Positions 9,433 through 18,190 of a DNA stretch of 63,920 nt are shown here, piece by piece. The notes beneath the pieces are model-generated. The model was not told the origin of the DNA, searched no databases, and was given only the letters and a program-made list of their open reading frames with translations. Source of the stretch: an uncultured Gammaproteobacteria bacterium (GTDB lineage Bacteria; Pseudomonadota; Gammaproteobacteria; Eutrophobiales; Eutrophobiaceae); NCBI GenBank assembly GCA_938084745.1, contig CALKEZ010000025.1:1-63920 (forward strand). Reading direction: 5' to 3'. Position numbers and translations under genes: made by a program. The first letter of the stretch is position 1. Every line of letters starts with the position of its first letter.

Positions 9433-9747
9433 TTAACCGACAGCGATTGATTTTTCAACAACTTCCTTAACCTCGGTAGCGAAGGATCTACCGACTTCTT
9501 TTAACTCTTCCACATCAACAGCGGCATTATCAGTGACGTAGTGTGTAACTGCGATCTGACTTTCCAGGTAACTTTTCAAGGAATCAAGATCTTTAACTTC
9601 CGTCGCTGTATTCACCGCATACATACCTATTTTGGCATAATCCATAAATGCCTTGGTCTGTATTGCGGTAATTTGTTCCATGCTTTTTAAGGTTAAAAAA
9701 TTCAACTCTTTAATAGGCGCCATTAACTCTTCAAATACGTTTTTCAT
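9433..9747 (-). CDS. Phasin family protein (copy 1)
   Basis: A 104-residue, cysteine-free, amphipathic helical protein of the phasin family that coats polyhydroxyalkanoate granules. Recognisable segments are FEELMAPIKELNFLTLKSME, ITAIQTKAFMDYAKIG and DSLKSYLESQIAV. It aligns without gaps to the neighbouring phasin (9962-10276), about 45% identical by eye. A GGAG lies about 10 nt before the ATG. Upstream on the minus strand there is a -10 TATAAT and a palindromic operator. No PHA synthase gene is in the window. Confidence 0.88.
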   Translation of the reverse strand: MKNVFEELMAPIKELNFLTLKSMEQITAIQTKAFMDYAKIGMYAVNTATEVKDLDSLKSYLESQIAVTHYVTDNAAVDVEELKEVGRSFATEVKEVVEKSIAVG

Positions 9748-9784
9748 AAGTCATGCTCCAAAAGATTTTTAGTAATTGCTGATA

Positions 9785-9815
9785 ATTATACGCAATTAAT
9801 GTTGCGCCGCAACAT
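9785..9815 (-). promoter_or_regulatory. Phasin 1 promoter with palindromic operator
   Basis: On the minus strand TATAAT (9785-9790) is preceded, 17 nt away, by the weak -35 TTGCGG. A perfect 7-3-7 palindrome, ATGTTGC-N3-GCAACAT (9799-9815), covers the spacer and the -35. The TTGC-N3-GCAA core resembles the TGC-rich sites bound by the PHA-responsive repressor PhaR. The same layout precedes the second phasin gene. Confidence 0.65.
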
Positions 9816-9911
9816 TTACGTAGAGAATTTACTAAGATATTGTATTTTATTGGTTAATTTGCGATGAGGGTCACAGATTTAGTGGGCTGAATATCAATTG
9901 GTAGACGAAAA

Positions 9912-9936
9912 AAAACCGCTCATAAAGAGCGGTTTT
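9912..9936 (-). terminator. Terminator after phasin 2
   Basis: AAAACCGCTC and GAGCGGTTTT form a perfect 10-bp stem with a 5-nt loop, followed on the minus strand by a run of T. It is nearly identical in stem to the terminator after phasin 1. Confidence 0.85.
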
Positions 9937-9961
9937 GATTTGTCGCGTTAAAAATTCAGTT

Positions 9962-10276
9962 TTAAACTGAAGGAACTGATTTCTTAACCACTTCCTGAAC
10001 CTCAGTTACATAAGATTCGCCCAACTTAGCAATCTTCTCTGCATCTTTAACAGCACTTTCAGACAGTGACTGTGCTACAGAAACCTGACTTTCAAGATAC
10101 TTTTTCAATGAATCCATATCTTTAATATCACTTGCAGATTTCATTGCTTCAATGCTGATCTTGGTGTTGTCCTGGATAGCCTTAACCTGAATCGCAGCGA
10201 TTTTTTCAATGCTGCTCAGTGCCAAGTCATTCAGTGTCTTAATAGGTTCCATGTATTGTTCGAAAGGATTTTCCAT
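9962..10276 (-). CDS. Phasin family protein (copy 2)
   Basis: A 104-residue paralogue of the protein at 9433-9747, with FEQYMEPIKTLNDLALSSIE, IAAIQVKAIQDNTKIS and DSLKKYLESQVSVAQSLSES. Predicted to coat PHA granules. A GGAG sits about 8 nt before the ATG. Its operator, gene and terminator are each the counterpart of those of copy 1, so the pair looks like an old tandem duplication of a whole transcription unit. A promoter and operator lie directly upstream. Confidence 0.88.
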   Translation of the reverse strand: MENPFEQYMEPIKTLNDLALSSIEKIAAIQVKAIQDNTKISIEAMKSASDIKDMDSLKKYLESQVSVAQSLSESAVKDAEKIAKLGESYVTEVQEVVKKSVPSV

Positions 10277-10313
10277 TATATTTCTCCAAATAGTTATTTT
10301 GTCGTTGGAACGT

Positions 10314-10343
10314 ATTATACACCGGAAATGTTGCGATGCAACA
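10314..10343 (-). promoter_or_regulatory. Phasin 2 promoter with palindromic operator
   Basis: On the minus strand TATAAT (10314-10319) has a -35-like TTGCAT 16 nt upstream. The palindrome TGTTGC-N3-GCAACA (10329-10343) overlaps the -35, exactly as in the phasin 1 promoter. The sequence from here to 10598 (about 255 bp) has no gene that I can support. Confidence 0.65.
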
Positions 10344-10598
10344 AATATTTGATTGTTGTTAAAGTCCTTTAATATTAATGCTTTACGACTTAATTACAGG
10401 AATATAATACGAATTATCAACCAGTTGTGACAATCGATTCCTAACAGAATCATCAGGAAAACCGATTTTTAAGGAAAAGACAACTCAAGTCGTTCTCTTA
10501 GTGAGTAAATGAAGAGAATACCCTGGACATTTTAATGGCGGGATATCAGCCGGTAACGCAGCCAGGTAATTAACTGGTCGTTGCTAATACGTATAAGT

Positions 10599-10727
10599 TT
10601 ACTTTTTGTCAGATGCGATAAATGGAGATTTACTGTCTTTTTTATCTTTCTTTGAGGCGCGTTTTTCTTTTAAAGATAGCGCCGGTTTTTTTTTGGCTTC
10701 TCTGGTACCGTGTTGTTCTCTAGACAT
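10599..10727 (-). CDS. Small lysine-rich protein (42 aa)
   Basis: A 42-residue ORF starting MSREQHGTREAKKKPALSLK and ending SKSPFIASDKK. It is dominated by Lys, Arg, Ser and Glu and should be disordered. The start pattern, M-S-x-E-Q-x-G-N/T-x-E followed by Lys runs, resembles small conserved proteins that I recall from Pseudomonas and other proteobacteria. A good Shine-Dalgarno, CCGGAG, lies 8 nt before the ATG. Function unknown; nucleic acid binding is a guess from the charge. It ends about 320 bp from phasin 2 and starts about 120 bp beyond the 3' end of the LysR gene. Confidence 0.65.
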   Translation of the reverse strand: MSREQHGTREAKKKPALSLKEKRASKKDKKDSKSPFIASDKK

Positions 10728-10847
10728 ATGTTTTCTCCGGGTGGGGTATGTGCAGCAAGACTATCTGCAAACATAAAAGACTGTACTCTCTGTTTTGCTA
10801 TATAGATATCAATATAATGCGCTTTCGTTGTTGATTTATGGCAACAC

Positions 10848-11774
10848 TTACCCTTCCTTAAACATCCATTTATCCCAATAGGGTGGCGTTTCAAAAAACT
10901 TTTGCATGTAGTCGACAAAGCTTCTGATCTTGAGCGACATATGTTTCCTGTGTGCATAGACAAGATTTATTGCTAGGGGATTCGGTTCGTATTTTTCCAG
11001 CACGGGCTTGAGTCTATTCGACTGGATATCCAAACCAACCATATAGGACGGTAGCTGCACTAAACCACTATCATTGATCGCCGCAACACGCAGTGCATCA
11101 GCAATATTTGATTTTAAATATTTACCGGGTATTTCAATCTTTTTTTCGTGTCCATCAATATTAAAAATCCACTCAGACGAAAACACCAGGTTATGACACA
11201 TACCTAAACAGACATGTTTATCTAACTCTGCTGGAGTATTGGGCGTTCCATTTTCAAGTAAATAGTCCGGTGATGCACACACAATCAGACGACTGGATGA
11301 TATTTTTAAAGCAACAACACTTGAGTCCTCGAGTGTGCCAACACGAAAGGCAAGGTCCATTCCACGATCAACCAGGTTATCAAAATCGTCTGATAAGATA
11401 AGTTCGATGGCAACATTTGCATATTGCTTCTTATAGCCCTTGATTGCTCTGGCAATATGAAACGAACCAAACGAGGGTGGGGACATAATACGTAATGTGC
11501 CAACGGGTTCGTTTTGTAATTCAGAGACACATTGTTCTGCCTCTTCGATTTCCGTCAGGATATCGATAACCTTCTTGTGATACGCACTACCGACCTCTGT
11601 CAGGCTAAGTTGGCGTGTCGTTCTGTTTAAGAGTCTTGCCCCGAGATTGGTTTCGAGATCGCGAATGTATTTTGAACAGGTGGTGTTTGATATATCAAGC
11701 TCTTCGGCAGCTGCAGCAAAGCTACCCAGTCGGGTGACGGCGGCAAACACTTTCATACTGGTTAGCCTATCCAT
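10848..11774 (-). CDS. LysR-family transcriptional regulator
   Basis: A 308-residue LTTR. The N-terminal winged helix-turn-helix (about 1-60) reads MDRLTSMKVFAAVTRLGSFA then AAEELDISNTTCSKYIRDLE, and the effector domain begins near VGTLRIMSPPSFG (about residue 90). The N-terminus is of the type found in the large AaeR/PA0477-like group. The gene is divergent from the SnoaL-like gene at 11909, with about 130 bp between them, so it probably controls that gene and possibly the ene-reductase and symporter further on. The inducer is unknown. Confidence 0.9.
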   Translation of the reverse strand: MDRLTSMKVFAAVTRLGSFAAAAEELDISNTTCSKYIRDLETNLGARLLNRTTRQLSLTEVGSAYHKKVIDILTEIEEAEQCVSELQNEPVGTLRIMSPPSFGSFHIARAIKGYKKQYANVAIELILSDDFDNLVDRGMDLAFRVGTLEDSSVVALKISSSRLIVCASPDYLLENGTPNTPAELDKHVCLGMCHNLVFSSEWIFNIDGHEKKIEIPGKYLKSNIADALRVAAINDSGLVQLPSYMVGLDIQSNRLKPVLEKYEPNPLAINLVYAHRKHMSLKIRSFVDYMQKFFETPPYWDKWMFKEG

Positions 11775-11908
11775 TGTTGCATCCTTTGATGTGATTATGT
11801 CTTTTTTGGAATGAGTCCATGAACAGAAACACCATTGCTAATACAGGTGATCGTACCTATATTTATTGCAACGCACAAATTGAAATCATTAAACAGGAGT
11901 GTTACACC

Positions 11909-12346
11909 ATGAAAAATTTTAAATATATATTTTTAATATCTATTTTGTCACTTAGTTCGACCTTCGCAGCTCCAATCCCTGCTGCAAGCCTGGAAGAAGT
12001 GAGCGCTACCTGGGTATCCAGTTTCGATAATGGCAAGATAGATAGTATGCAGTCATTGTATACCGAAAATGCGATGGCTTTTCCACCAAGCAGTGAAATT
12101 CTTGAAGGTCCTGTTGCGATCAGTGCCTACCTTGAAAGCTTGCGAAAAGTAGTTGGATTTGATGAGTATTCGATCTCAAATGTAGATTCGCTGATACAAG
12201 GTGACACGGCTTATACAACTGCACTTTGGGAAGCAATCCGCGTTGAAGCAGACGGTAATGAAATCGTACTTGATGGCAACATTACCAATGTATTGGAACG
12301 ACAGGCAGACGGTAGCTGGAAAATAAAGTTCCAGAGCTGGAATTAA
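11909..12346 (+). CDS. SnoaL-like/DUF4440 exported protein
   Basis: A 145-residue protein from the ATG at 11909, which has AGGAG about 11 nt upstream; an in-frame ATG at 11819 would add 30 non-signal residues before a clean signal peptide. Signal peptide residues 1-20 end in STFA. The rest is a cone-shaped NTF2/SnoaL-like fold: an N-terminal helix pair (VSATWVSSFDNGKIDSMQSL), then YTENAMAFPPSSEILEGPVA, and the closing strand DGSWKIKFQSWN. Members bind or transform small hydrophobic ligands; the substrate is unknown. Divergent from the LysR gene. Confidence 0.8.
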   Translation: MKNFKYIFLISILSLSSTFAAPIPAASLEEVSATWVSSFDNGKIDSMQSLYTENAMAFPPSSEILEGPVAISAYLESLRKVVGFDEYSISNVDSLIQGDTAYTTALWEAIRVEADGNEIVLDGNITNVLERQADGSWKIKFQSWN

Positions 12347-12547
12347 TACAAGTTTCTCCTCTTAAGGATAGTCTCTAAGATTAAATAATCGGTACACAAG
12401 GATGTGTATTTATAGCAAACAACTTTTTAACCTGCTGCGAAAGCAGCCAATCCTTTCAAGCTAACACTAGCAAATAAAAAACAGATACAATACCCGCAGT
12501 ATCGTCAAGTCTGGCTCCGTCAAATTTCAATTCAGGAAATCGTTAGA

Positions 12548-13648
12548 ATGAGTAAAAACAGCCCGTTATTAAAACCTTTTTCGTTAAATAAATCACTGGA
12601 ATTGAAAAATCGTATTGTGATGGCGCCACTAACCCGAGGTCGGGCAGGCATTGATCGACTACCGAATGGATTAATGGCCGACTATTACAGCCAACGTGCA
12701 TCGGCAGGTTTAATTATCTCTGAGGCAACAGTCGTTTCAAAACAAGCTATAGGCTGGGTGGATTCACCCGGTATCTATAACGAAGCACAAATGGAAGGCT
12801 GGCAACAGGTCGTTGATGCTGTGCATGATGCTGGCGGTGTTATATTTTTACAACTATGGCACTGTGGCCGGGCATCACATAGCAGTTTTCATGAGGGTGA
12901 ATTACCCGTTGCACCGTCAGCGATAAAATTGAATGGCGAATCTATTCAAACGCCTAAGGGCAAAGAAGAATACGAAGTCCCGCATGAACTCACTCTGGAA
13001 GAAATCAAGGCAACGGTTAATGATTATCAAAAAGCTGCCAGACGAGCAATGCTCGCCGGCTTTGATGGTGTTGAAGTACATGCCGCTAACGGTTATTTGA
13101 TTGACCAGTTTTTGCAGTCGAAGACGAATCAGCGCACAGATAAATACGGTGGCAGTATCCCAAATCGATACCGTTTCCTTGATGAGATACTGCAAGCCGT
13201 AATGGAAGAAGTATCGGTTGATCGAATCGGTGTCAGGCTTGCGCCTAACGGGGTATTTAATGATATGGGCTCAACTGATTTTCGTGAGCAATTTAGCTTC
13301 GTAGCAGAACAATTAGACAATTTTTCACTCGCTTATTTACATGTTATGGATGGTTTGGCATTTGGTTTTCATGAATTGGGTGAAGCGATGACGTTACAGG
13401 ATTTTCGCAAGGTTTTCAGTGGGCCTTTGATGGGCAATTGTGGCTACACCAAGGAAACTGCAGAACAGGCTATTATTGATAAGCATGCAGATCTAATTGC
13501 ATTTGGACGCCCATTTATTAGCAATCCTGATCTGGTTGAACGCTTTACCAATGGCTGGCCACTTGCTGCAGAAGCACCGGTTGAACTTTGGTATGGCGGT
13601 ACAGAAGAAGGCTATGTGGATTTTCCCGTTTACAAGGCTGATGTTTAA
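12548..13648 (+). CDS. Old-yellow-enzyme family ene-reductase (NemA-like)
   Basis: A 366-residue FMN-dependent flavoprotein with the TIM barrel of the OYE family. Visible: the start LKNRIVMAPLTRGRA, the first-strand signature GLIISEATVVSKQAIGW, His178 and Asn181 in VEVHAANGYLIDQF (substrate-anchoring pair) with Tyr183 as proton donor, and the phosphate-binding end near IAFGRPFISNPDL. It reduces activated C=C bonds, and related enzymes also act on nitro compounds and nitrate esters. The stretch between 12347 and 12547 contains only a small GCTGC/GCAGC hairpin. A sodium:solute symporter gene follows at 68 nt and may share the transcript. Confidence 0.92.
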   Translation: MSKNSPLLKPFSLNKSLELKNRIVMAPLTRGRAGIDRLPNGLMADYYSQRASAGLIISEATVVSKQAIGWVDSPGIYNEAQMEGWQQVVDAVHDAGGVIFLQLWHCGRASHSSFHEGELPVAPSAIKLNGESIQTPKGKEEYEVPHELTLEEIKATVNDYQKAARRAMLAGFDGVEVHAANGYLIDQFLQSKTNQRTDKYGGSIPNRYRFLDEILQAVMEEVSVDRIGVRLAPNGVFNDMGSTDFREQFSFVAEQLDNFSLAYLHVMDGLAFGFHELGEAMTLQDFRKVFSGPLMGNCGYTKETAEQAIIDKHADLIAFGRPFISNPDLVERFTNGWPLAAEAPVELWYGGTEEGYVDFPVYKADV

Positions 13649-13715
13649 CAGTAGACGATTGCGATTTATTTCCTAATAGCAGGAAACAGATTTTTACGAA
13701 TAGAACGAAAGACTA

Positions 13716-15110
13716 ATGAATACAATTCTGATCGGCGTTGTAATTTATATCCTTGTCCAATTCGCACTTGGTTTATTACTTAGCCATCGCATAAATAATG
13801 AGCAGGATTTTATACTGGCGGGCAGAGGACTCGGTCCCTGGTTAGGCGCATTTACAGTTTTCGCAACCTGGTTTGGCGCCGAATCTGTCATAGGCGCAGC
13901 CGGCAATATATATAGCAATGGCTTATCTGGCAGCAGCAGCGACCCGTTTGGTTACGGTCTTTGCTTGATCATCATGGGTTGTGTTTTTGCCGTGCCCTTG
14001 TGGAAAAGAAAATACACTACCTTTGGCGATTTCTTTCGCGATCGATATTCAAATAAAGTGGAAAAATTATTTGTCTTGTTAGTTGTTCCTTCCTCAATCT
14101 TCTGGGCAGCCGCACAGATTCGTGCGTTTGGACAGATAGTCAGTGTGGTCTCAGACGTCGACGTTAATCTGGCAATTGGCGGCGCCGCATTATTAGTAAC
14201 AGCATATACAATGATAGGTGGTATGCGTGCGACTGCGATAACAGACTTGATACAAGGCATTCTGCTGATGATCGGATTAGTTGTCCTGTTTGTTTTTATC
14301 ATCAATGCCGCCGGTGGTATAGGCGCTTCTTTGGCCCAGGTGCCATTGGAGCGAATTCAATTGCTGGATAAGAACATGTCGATGTTCGACATGATTGAAA
14401 AATGGGCGGTGCCGATTTGTGGTGCGACCTTAGCCGCCGAATCGATAGCCCGTATTCTGGCAACCCGGTCTGCCAACACAGCACGGTTTTCCGCGATCAG
14501 TGGTGGCTTGCTTTACATCCTGGTTGGCATGATTCCGTTGTATATCGGCCTGGTTGGCCCCGAATTAATAGCCGGACTCGAAGATCCGGAACAGATTGTT
14601 CCGGCCTTGGCGAAACACTATTTATCGACGTTCTTTTATATTTTGTTTTGTGGCGCACTGGTATCGGCAATCTTGTCGACAGTCGACAGTGCCTTGTTAG
14701 CTGCGGCAGCTTTGATTTCACATAATATCGTAGTGCCATTGAAATCAGATATCTCGGAAACAGGCAAGGTCACCGTGGCGCGGCTTAGCGTAATCGGGCT
14801 TGGTTTAATCGCGTACTATTTCGCCGTTAATGCGGGCGGCGTCTATGAATTAATACAAACAGCGGTGGCCTTCGGTACGGCGGGCGTATTCGTCGTTGGT
14901 TCCATTGGACTTTTTACGCCTATAGGAAACCAGTACAGTGCAATCGCAGGCTTGATTTTTGGCTCAGGCGTGTGGGTTGCCGGTGAGTTTTTCTTTAGCT
15001 GGCAAACACCTTACTTACTTGCACTTATCAGTGCCACAATTGCTTATCTAATAGTGGCGCTCGCAGAACAGGTCTTCTTTAAGACCAGCATTGAAATACT
15101 TGAAAACTAG
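13716..15110 (+). CDS. Sodium:solute symporter (SSS) family transporter
   Basis: A 464-residue polytopic membrane protein with about 13 hydrophobic segments. SSS hallmarks: DFILAGRGLGPWLGAFTVFA near the N-terminus, then WFGAESVIGAAGNIY, the GGMRATAITDLIQGILLMIG block, and VSAILSTVDSALLAAAALIS (helix 8, a Na+-site region). It imports a small organic solute with Na+; the substrate cannot be read from sequence. Downstream of the ene-reductase on the same strand, with which it may share a substrate pathway. Confidence 0.88.
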   Translation: MNTILIGVVIYILVQFALGLLLSHRINNEQDFILAGRGLGPWLGAFTVFATWFGAESVIGAAGNIYSNGLSGSSSDPFGYGLCLIIMGCVFAVPLWKRKYTTFGDFFRDRYSNKVEKLFVLLVVPSSIFWAAAQIRAFGQIVSVVSDVDVNLAIGGAALLVTAYTMIGGMRATAITDLIQGILLMIGLVVLFVFIINAAGGIGASLAQVPLERIQLLDKNMSMFDMIEKWAVPICGATLAAESIARILATRSANTARFSAISGGLLYILVGMIPLYIGLVGPELIAGLEDPEQIVPALAKHYLSTFFYILFCGALVSAILSTVDSALLAAAALISHNIVVPLKSDISETGKVTVARLSVIGLGLIAYYFAVNAGGVYELIQTAVAFGTAGVFVVGSIGLFTPIGNQYSAIAGLIFGSGVWVAGEFFFSWQTPYLLALISATIAYLIVALAEQVFFKTSIEILEN

Positions 15111-15130
15111 TTGATAGGTGGTTTTACTGC

Positions 15131-15703
15131 TTACTGATGCTGCTTGATATAATCAAGCAATACCTTGTCATCCAGGAGAGGCTGAATCACTGTGCTCATG
15201 ATGTCATTGATGATTTCTTCATTCTTGTTTTCATTCGGTGCTTTTAATACTTCTTGCCTGTGACTGGCATTGAAGTTTTTCGAAATCTTTCCTGCCGGGC
15301 TACTTACAGTAACGGAAATTTTTGCGCTGACTTCAACTTCACTGATCCGATTTTCACCATAGCCCTGGTAAGTTAAGTCAACGATGGCAATATTCATTCG
15401 GGTCGTGGCCGATGAATCAATAATATAACCGGCTGTTTCAAATAGCCGTGTCAGGTGTGTTCGAATCTTTTGGGTTATATCGCCTTCGGTTTTCACTATC
15501 GCGGTATCATTGTAGACACCACCTCGTGTTCCCAGTATCTCGCTTTTTCTTGTGTCGGAGACAAGCAGAGCGAAGCGTGTGCCCGTTGCGACTACAATAT
15601 CGTTGGGATTGCTCAATGCTGGATCAATAGTCACAACCTGAGGGCTTAATGCGCAGCCGGTCAGGTATAAACAGACAAAAAGAACACAGATTGTTTTTTT
15701 CAT
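15131..15703 (-). CDS. YajG-like lipoprotein
   Basis: A 190-residue lipoprotein: signal MKKTICVLFVCLYLTGC with Cys17 in the lipobox LTGC. The mature part follows the YajG family: SPQVVTIDPAL near the start, TRFALLVSDTRKSEILGTRG, and the C-terminal helix EIINDIMSTVIQPLLDD. E. coli YajG is an outer-membrane-associated lipoprotein of unknown role. It stands alone and converges with the symporter gene. Confidence 0.82.
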   Translation of the reverse strand: MKKTICVLFVCLYLTGCALSPQVVTIDPALSNPNDIVVATGTRFALLVSDTRKSEILGTRGGVYNDTAIVKTEGDITQKIRTHLTRLFETAGYIIDSSATTRMNIAIVDLTYQGYGENRISEVEVSAKISVTVSSPAGKISKNFNASHRQEVLKAPNENKNEEIINDIMSTVIQPLLDDKVLLDYIKQHQ

Positions 15704-15840
15704 ATCACACTATCCTGAAGCTATATGGTTAAATCAGATTCTAGCCTGACTTTAGCAACGCTATAAACATTATCTGTCTCGTTATAGTATGTTTATCGGC
15801 GGCTTTCAATCAGTTAACTGTTAAAGAGGGGGCGTTTATC

Positions 15841-16700
15841 ATGGCTGACACGACCAAAAACAATCTTAATGCCGCAGTATTGGGATTAGGCATCATGGGG
15901 GTGAGGCGATCGCAAACAATCTTGCCGAAGCGGGTTGTTTAGTTGCTAGTTGGAACCGAACACCAAGGCCAGAGGTGCCACGATACACTGCAGACATCAA
16001 ACAGGCCGTCAATCAGGCAGACGTAATTTTTATCATTGTTACCGATGCTAAGGCAGTGCAAACAGTATTAGATCTAATTGAACCCTATTTAACGGGAAAC
16101 CACATTGTGACACAGTGTGCGACAGTCAAACCGGAAGACAACATCGCATTTAGTAAACAAGTCTGTGCCAGGAATGCCGCATTCGTTGAAGCTTTGCTTG
16201 GCGGCAGCAAAGTTGCTGCAATCTCCAGAAAATTACCTTTTTATCTTGGTGGAGATAGCGAGATAGTGAATAAGCTTAAACCCATGCTAGCGCATTTATC
16301 TTCCAGCTGTATCCATGTCGGCGAAGTAGGGAAAGCCAGCGTTGCCAAACTGGCGATGAATTTGAATCTGGCGATACAACTGGAAGCGCTTTGTGAAAGT
16401 TACGCTTATGCTATCAGTAACGGTTTAAGTGATGATTCATATTTTGATGTCTTGCGTAATAACACCGGCTGGAATTTTTTAGCTGAATACAAGGAGCCTA
16501 AATTACGCCACCGAGATTATACACCTCAATTTTCAATCAGGAATATGCTAAAAGATGTGTGTTTGGCGCTGGCGACTGACAAAACTGATGAAGGATTGAC
16601 GTTACTAAAAACAACCCGGGAAATTTATTCACGCGGCGAACAGAATGGACTGGGCGATGAAGACATGATCGCCCTATTTAAAATGATTCAACATGAATAG
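15841..16700 (+). pseudogene. NAD(P)-dependent beta-hydroxyacid dehydrogenase, frameshifted
   Basis: Homologue of the 3-hydroxyisobutyrate dehydrogenase/GLYR family. Reading from the ATG at 15841 gives AAVLGLGIMG, the start of the Rossmann dinucleotide motif, then stops at a TAG. The continuation EAIANNLAEAGCLVASWNRT is in another frame that runs through to 16700. The shift lies in a run of five G (15897-15901); one more or two fewer G would restore one 285-287 residue protein. The rest is intact: VIFIIVTDAKAVQTVLDLIE, GGSKVAAISRKLPFYLGGD and GKASVAKLAMNLNLAIQLEA with the catalytic Lys. It could be a young pseudogene or a homopolymer sequencing error. If only the downstream frame is translated, the protein lacks its cofactor-binding loop. 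Confidence 0.75.
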
Positions 16701-16744
16701 TGCAATGCTTAATTGTTTACATGTTAAATCCTAAAGGAAATTGT

Positions 16745-18190
16745 TTATTGCATGTATAACCACTTCAATATCTCATCCTGCACCAGTGTGCCGGTAGTAT
16801 TTTGTATGCCTTTATGATTTTGCAGTGACACTATAATATAGTTTTTATTATTTTTGCTTTTTACATAACCGGCCATAGACCTGACATTATCAATGATGCC
16901 GGTTTTTATACGAGCACTACCCGGCGGGATAATCCCGTTAAGTCGTTTTCTTACTGTGCCATCAACACCCACCAGTGGTAATGATGAGAAGAATTCAGGT
17001 TGGTAGGGACTTCTCAATGCATTTAGCAACAACATGCTTAAGGTCCGGGCTGATATTCGTGCACTGCGTGACAGACCGGAACCATTTTCGATAACCAACT
17101 CAGGTGCGGGGATACCTATACGCTGTAACCATGCCGCGATGGCTTCTCTGCCGGCAGTTTTACTGCCGACCGTATTGAGATATTCACCCCCTATCGTGAG
17201 TAATAATTGCCTGGTCATTACATTGTTACTGAATTTATTGATGTAGGTAATAATCTCACTCAATGGTTTTGAATGGACAACGTAAAAAGGCCTGTCTGCA
17301 TCAACAGTCGTGTGTCCGATGTTTCCAGTGATAGTGCCACCCATGTCTTGCCACAATGCCTTGAAGACACCAAAGATATAATCATCATTGGGCATTACTG
17401 CGCGTAACAATTCCTGATTACCACAACGTCTTGGATAATTGCCACTGAAGCTAACTGTGGTCAAGGAGCCTTGTTTCAATACATTGAATTTGAGTTGACG
17501 ATGCATACCTTTGCAGGCGCCAGTGACTAATTTTACCTTGTTTCTTATTTGCAGATTGGACGCTGGTGGATCTGCATAGATATGCAGTCCGTTATCCATC
17601 GGGATGAAATGAAATTGGTGTGCGCGAAAATTAAGTAAAGCAGCATCCGGAAAAGTGTTGTAGACGCGATAGGGTTTATTGTCGAAGTCCGCTGGCGAGC
17701 CTTTTTCATCTTCAAAGTATTCATCGTCAATCAACAGGTCACCATTGATGTGCTGTATGCCTCGGTTACGCAAGGTAAACAAAAGATGCCAGAATGTTTC
17801 CCTGACGAGGAATGGATCGCCGCGTCCTTCAATGATTAAATTCCCGTCAAGCGTGCCATTGTTTAACGTGCCATCAAGGTGGATATGTGTTTCCCAGGTG
17901 TAATCTGGCCCCAGTATTTCGAGACCGGCATAGGTGGGCAAGAGTTTCATCACCGAAGCGGGATTTCGCGGCGTATCGATATTTAATGCCACCAGTGGGT
18001 CGGATGAGTTGTGTTCTTGTATGTATATACTCAGGGACTCATTGGGTAATTTGTGTTTTGCCAGTATTTTACGAACAGGTTCCGGTAAGTGCTCAACGCT
18101 ATGATCGGCAACGGCATTGCCGCTGCATAAGATGGCAAGACAAAATAGCAGGTACTGCAGGTGTTCTTTTAAACTAAAAAAAAATGTCAT
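16745..18190 (-). CDS. dacB: D-alanyl-D-alanine carboxypeptidase/endopeptidase (PBP4, DacB)
   Basis: A 481-residue exported protein of peptidase family S13. The signal peptide ends around residue 28 (NAVA before DHS). Catalytic motifs are all present: SVMK (Ser79, Lys82), SNN (321-323) and KTG (429-431). The large insert typical of class C penicillin-binding proteins lies between the first two. It trims or cleaves crosslinks in periplasmic peptidoglycan. Its ATG overlaps the TGA of the upstream HEAGH-protein gene by four bases, so the two are translationally coupled. Confidence 0.92.
   Translation of the reverse strand: MTFFFSLKEHLQYLLFCLAILCSGNAVADHSVEHLPEPVRKILAKHKLPNESLSIYIQEHNSSDPLVALNIDTPRNPASVMKLLPTYAGLEILGPDYTWETHIHLDGTLNNGTLDGNLIIEGRGDPFLVRETFWHLLFTLRNRGIQHINGDLLIDDEYFEDEKGSPADFDNKPYRVYNTFPDAALLNFRAHQFHFIPMDNGLHIYADPPASNLQIRNKVKLVTGACKGMHRQLKFNVLKQGSLTTVSFSGNYPRRCGNQELLRAVMPNDDYIFGVFKALWQDMGGTITGNIGHTTVDADRPFYVVHSKPLSEIITYINKFSNNVMTRQLLLTIGGEYLNTVGSKTAGREAIAAWLQRIGIPAPELVIENGSGLSRSARISARTLSMLLLNALRSPYQPEFFSSLPLVGVDGTVRKRLNGIIPPGSARIKTGIIDNVRSMAGYVKSKNNKNYIIVSLQNHKGIQNTTGTLVQDEILKWLYMQ

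Noticed and set aside
10670..10963. 97-residue minus-strand frame crossing the LysR 3' end
   Set aside because: It overlaps LysR in another frame and has no good start; the 42-residue lysine-rich ORF in the same area is better supported.
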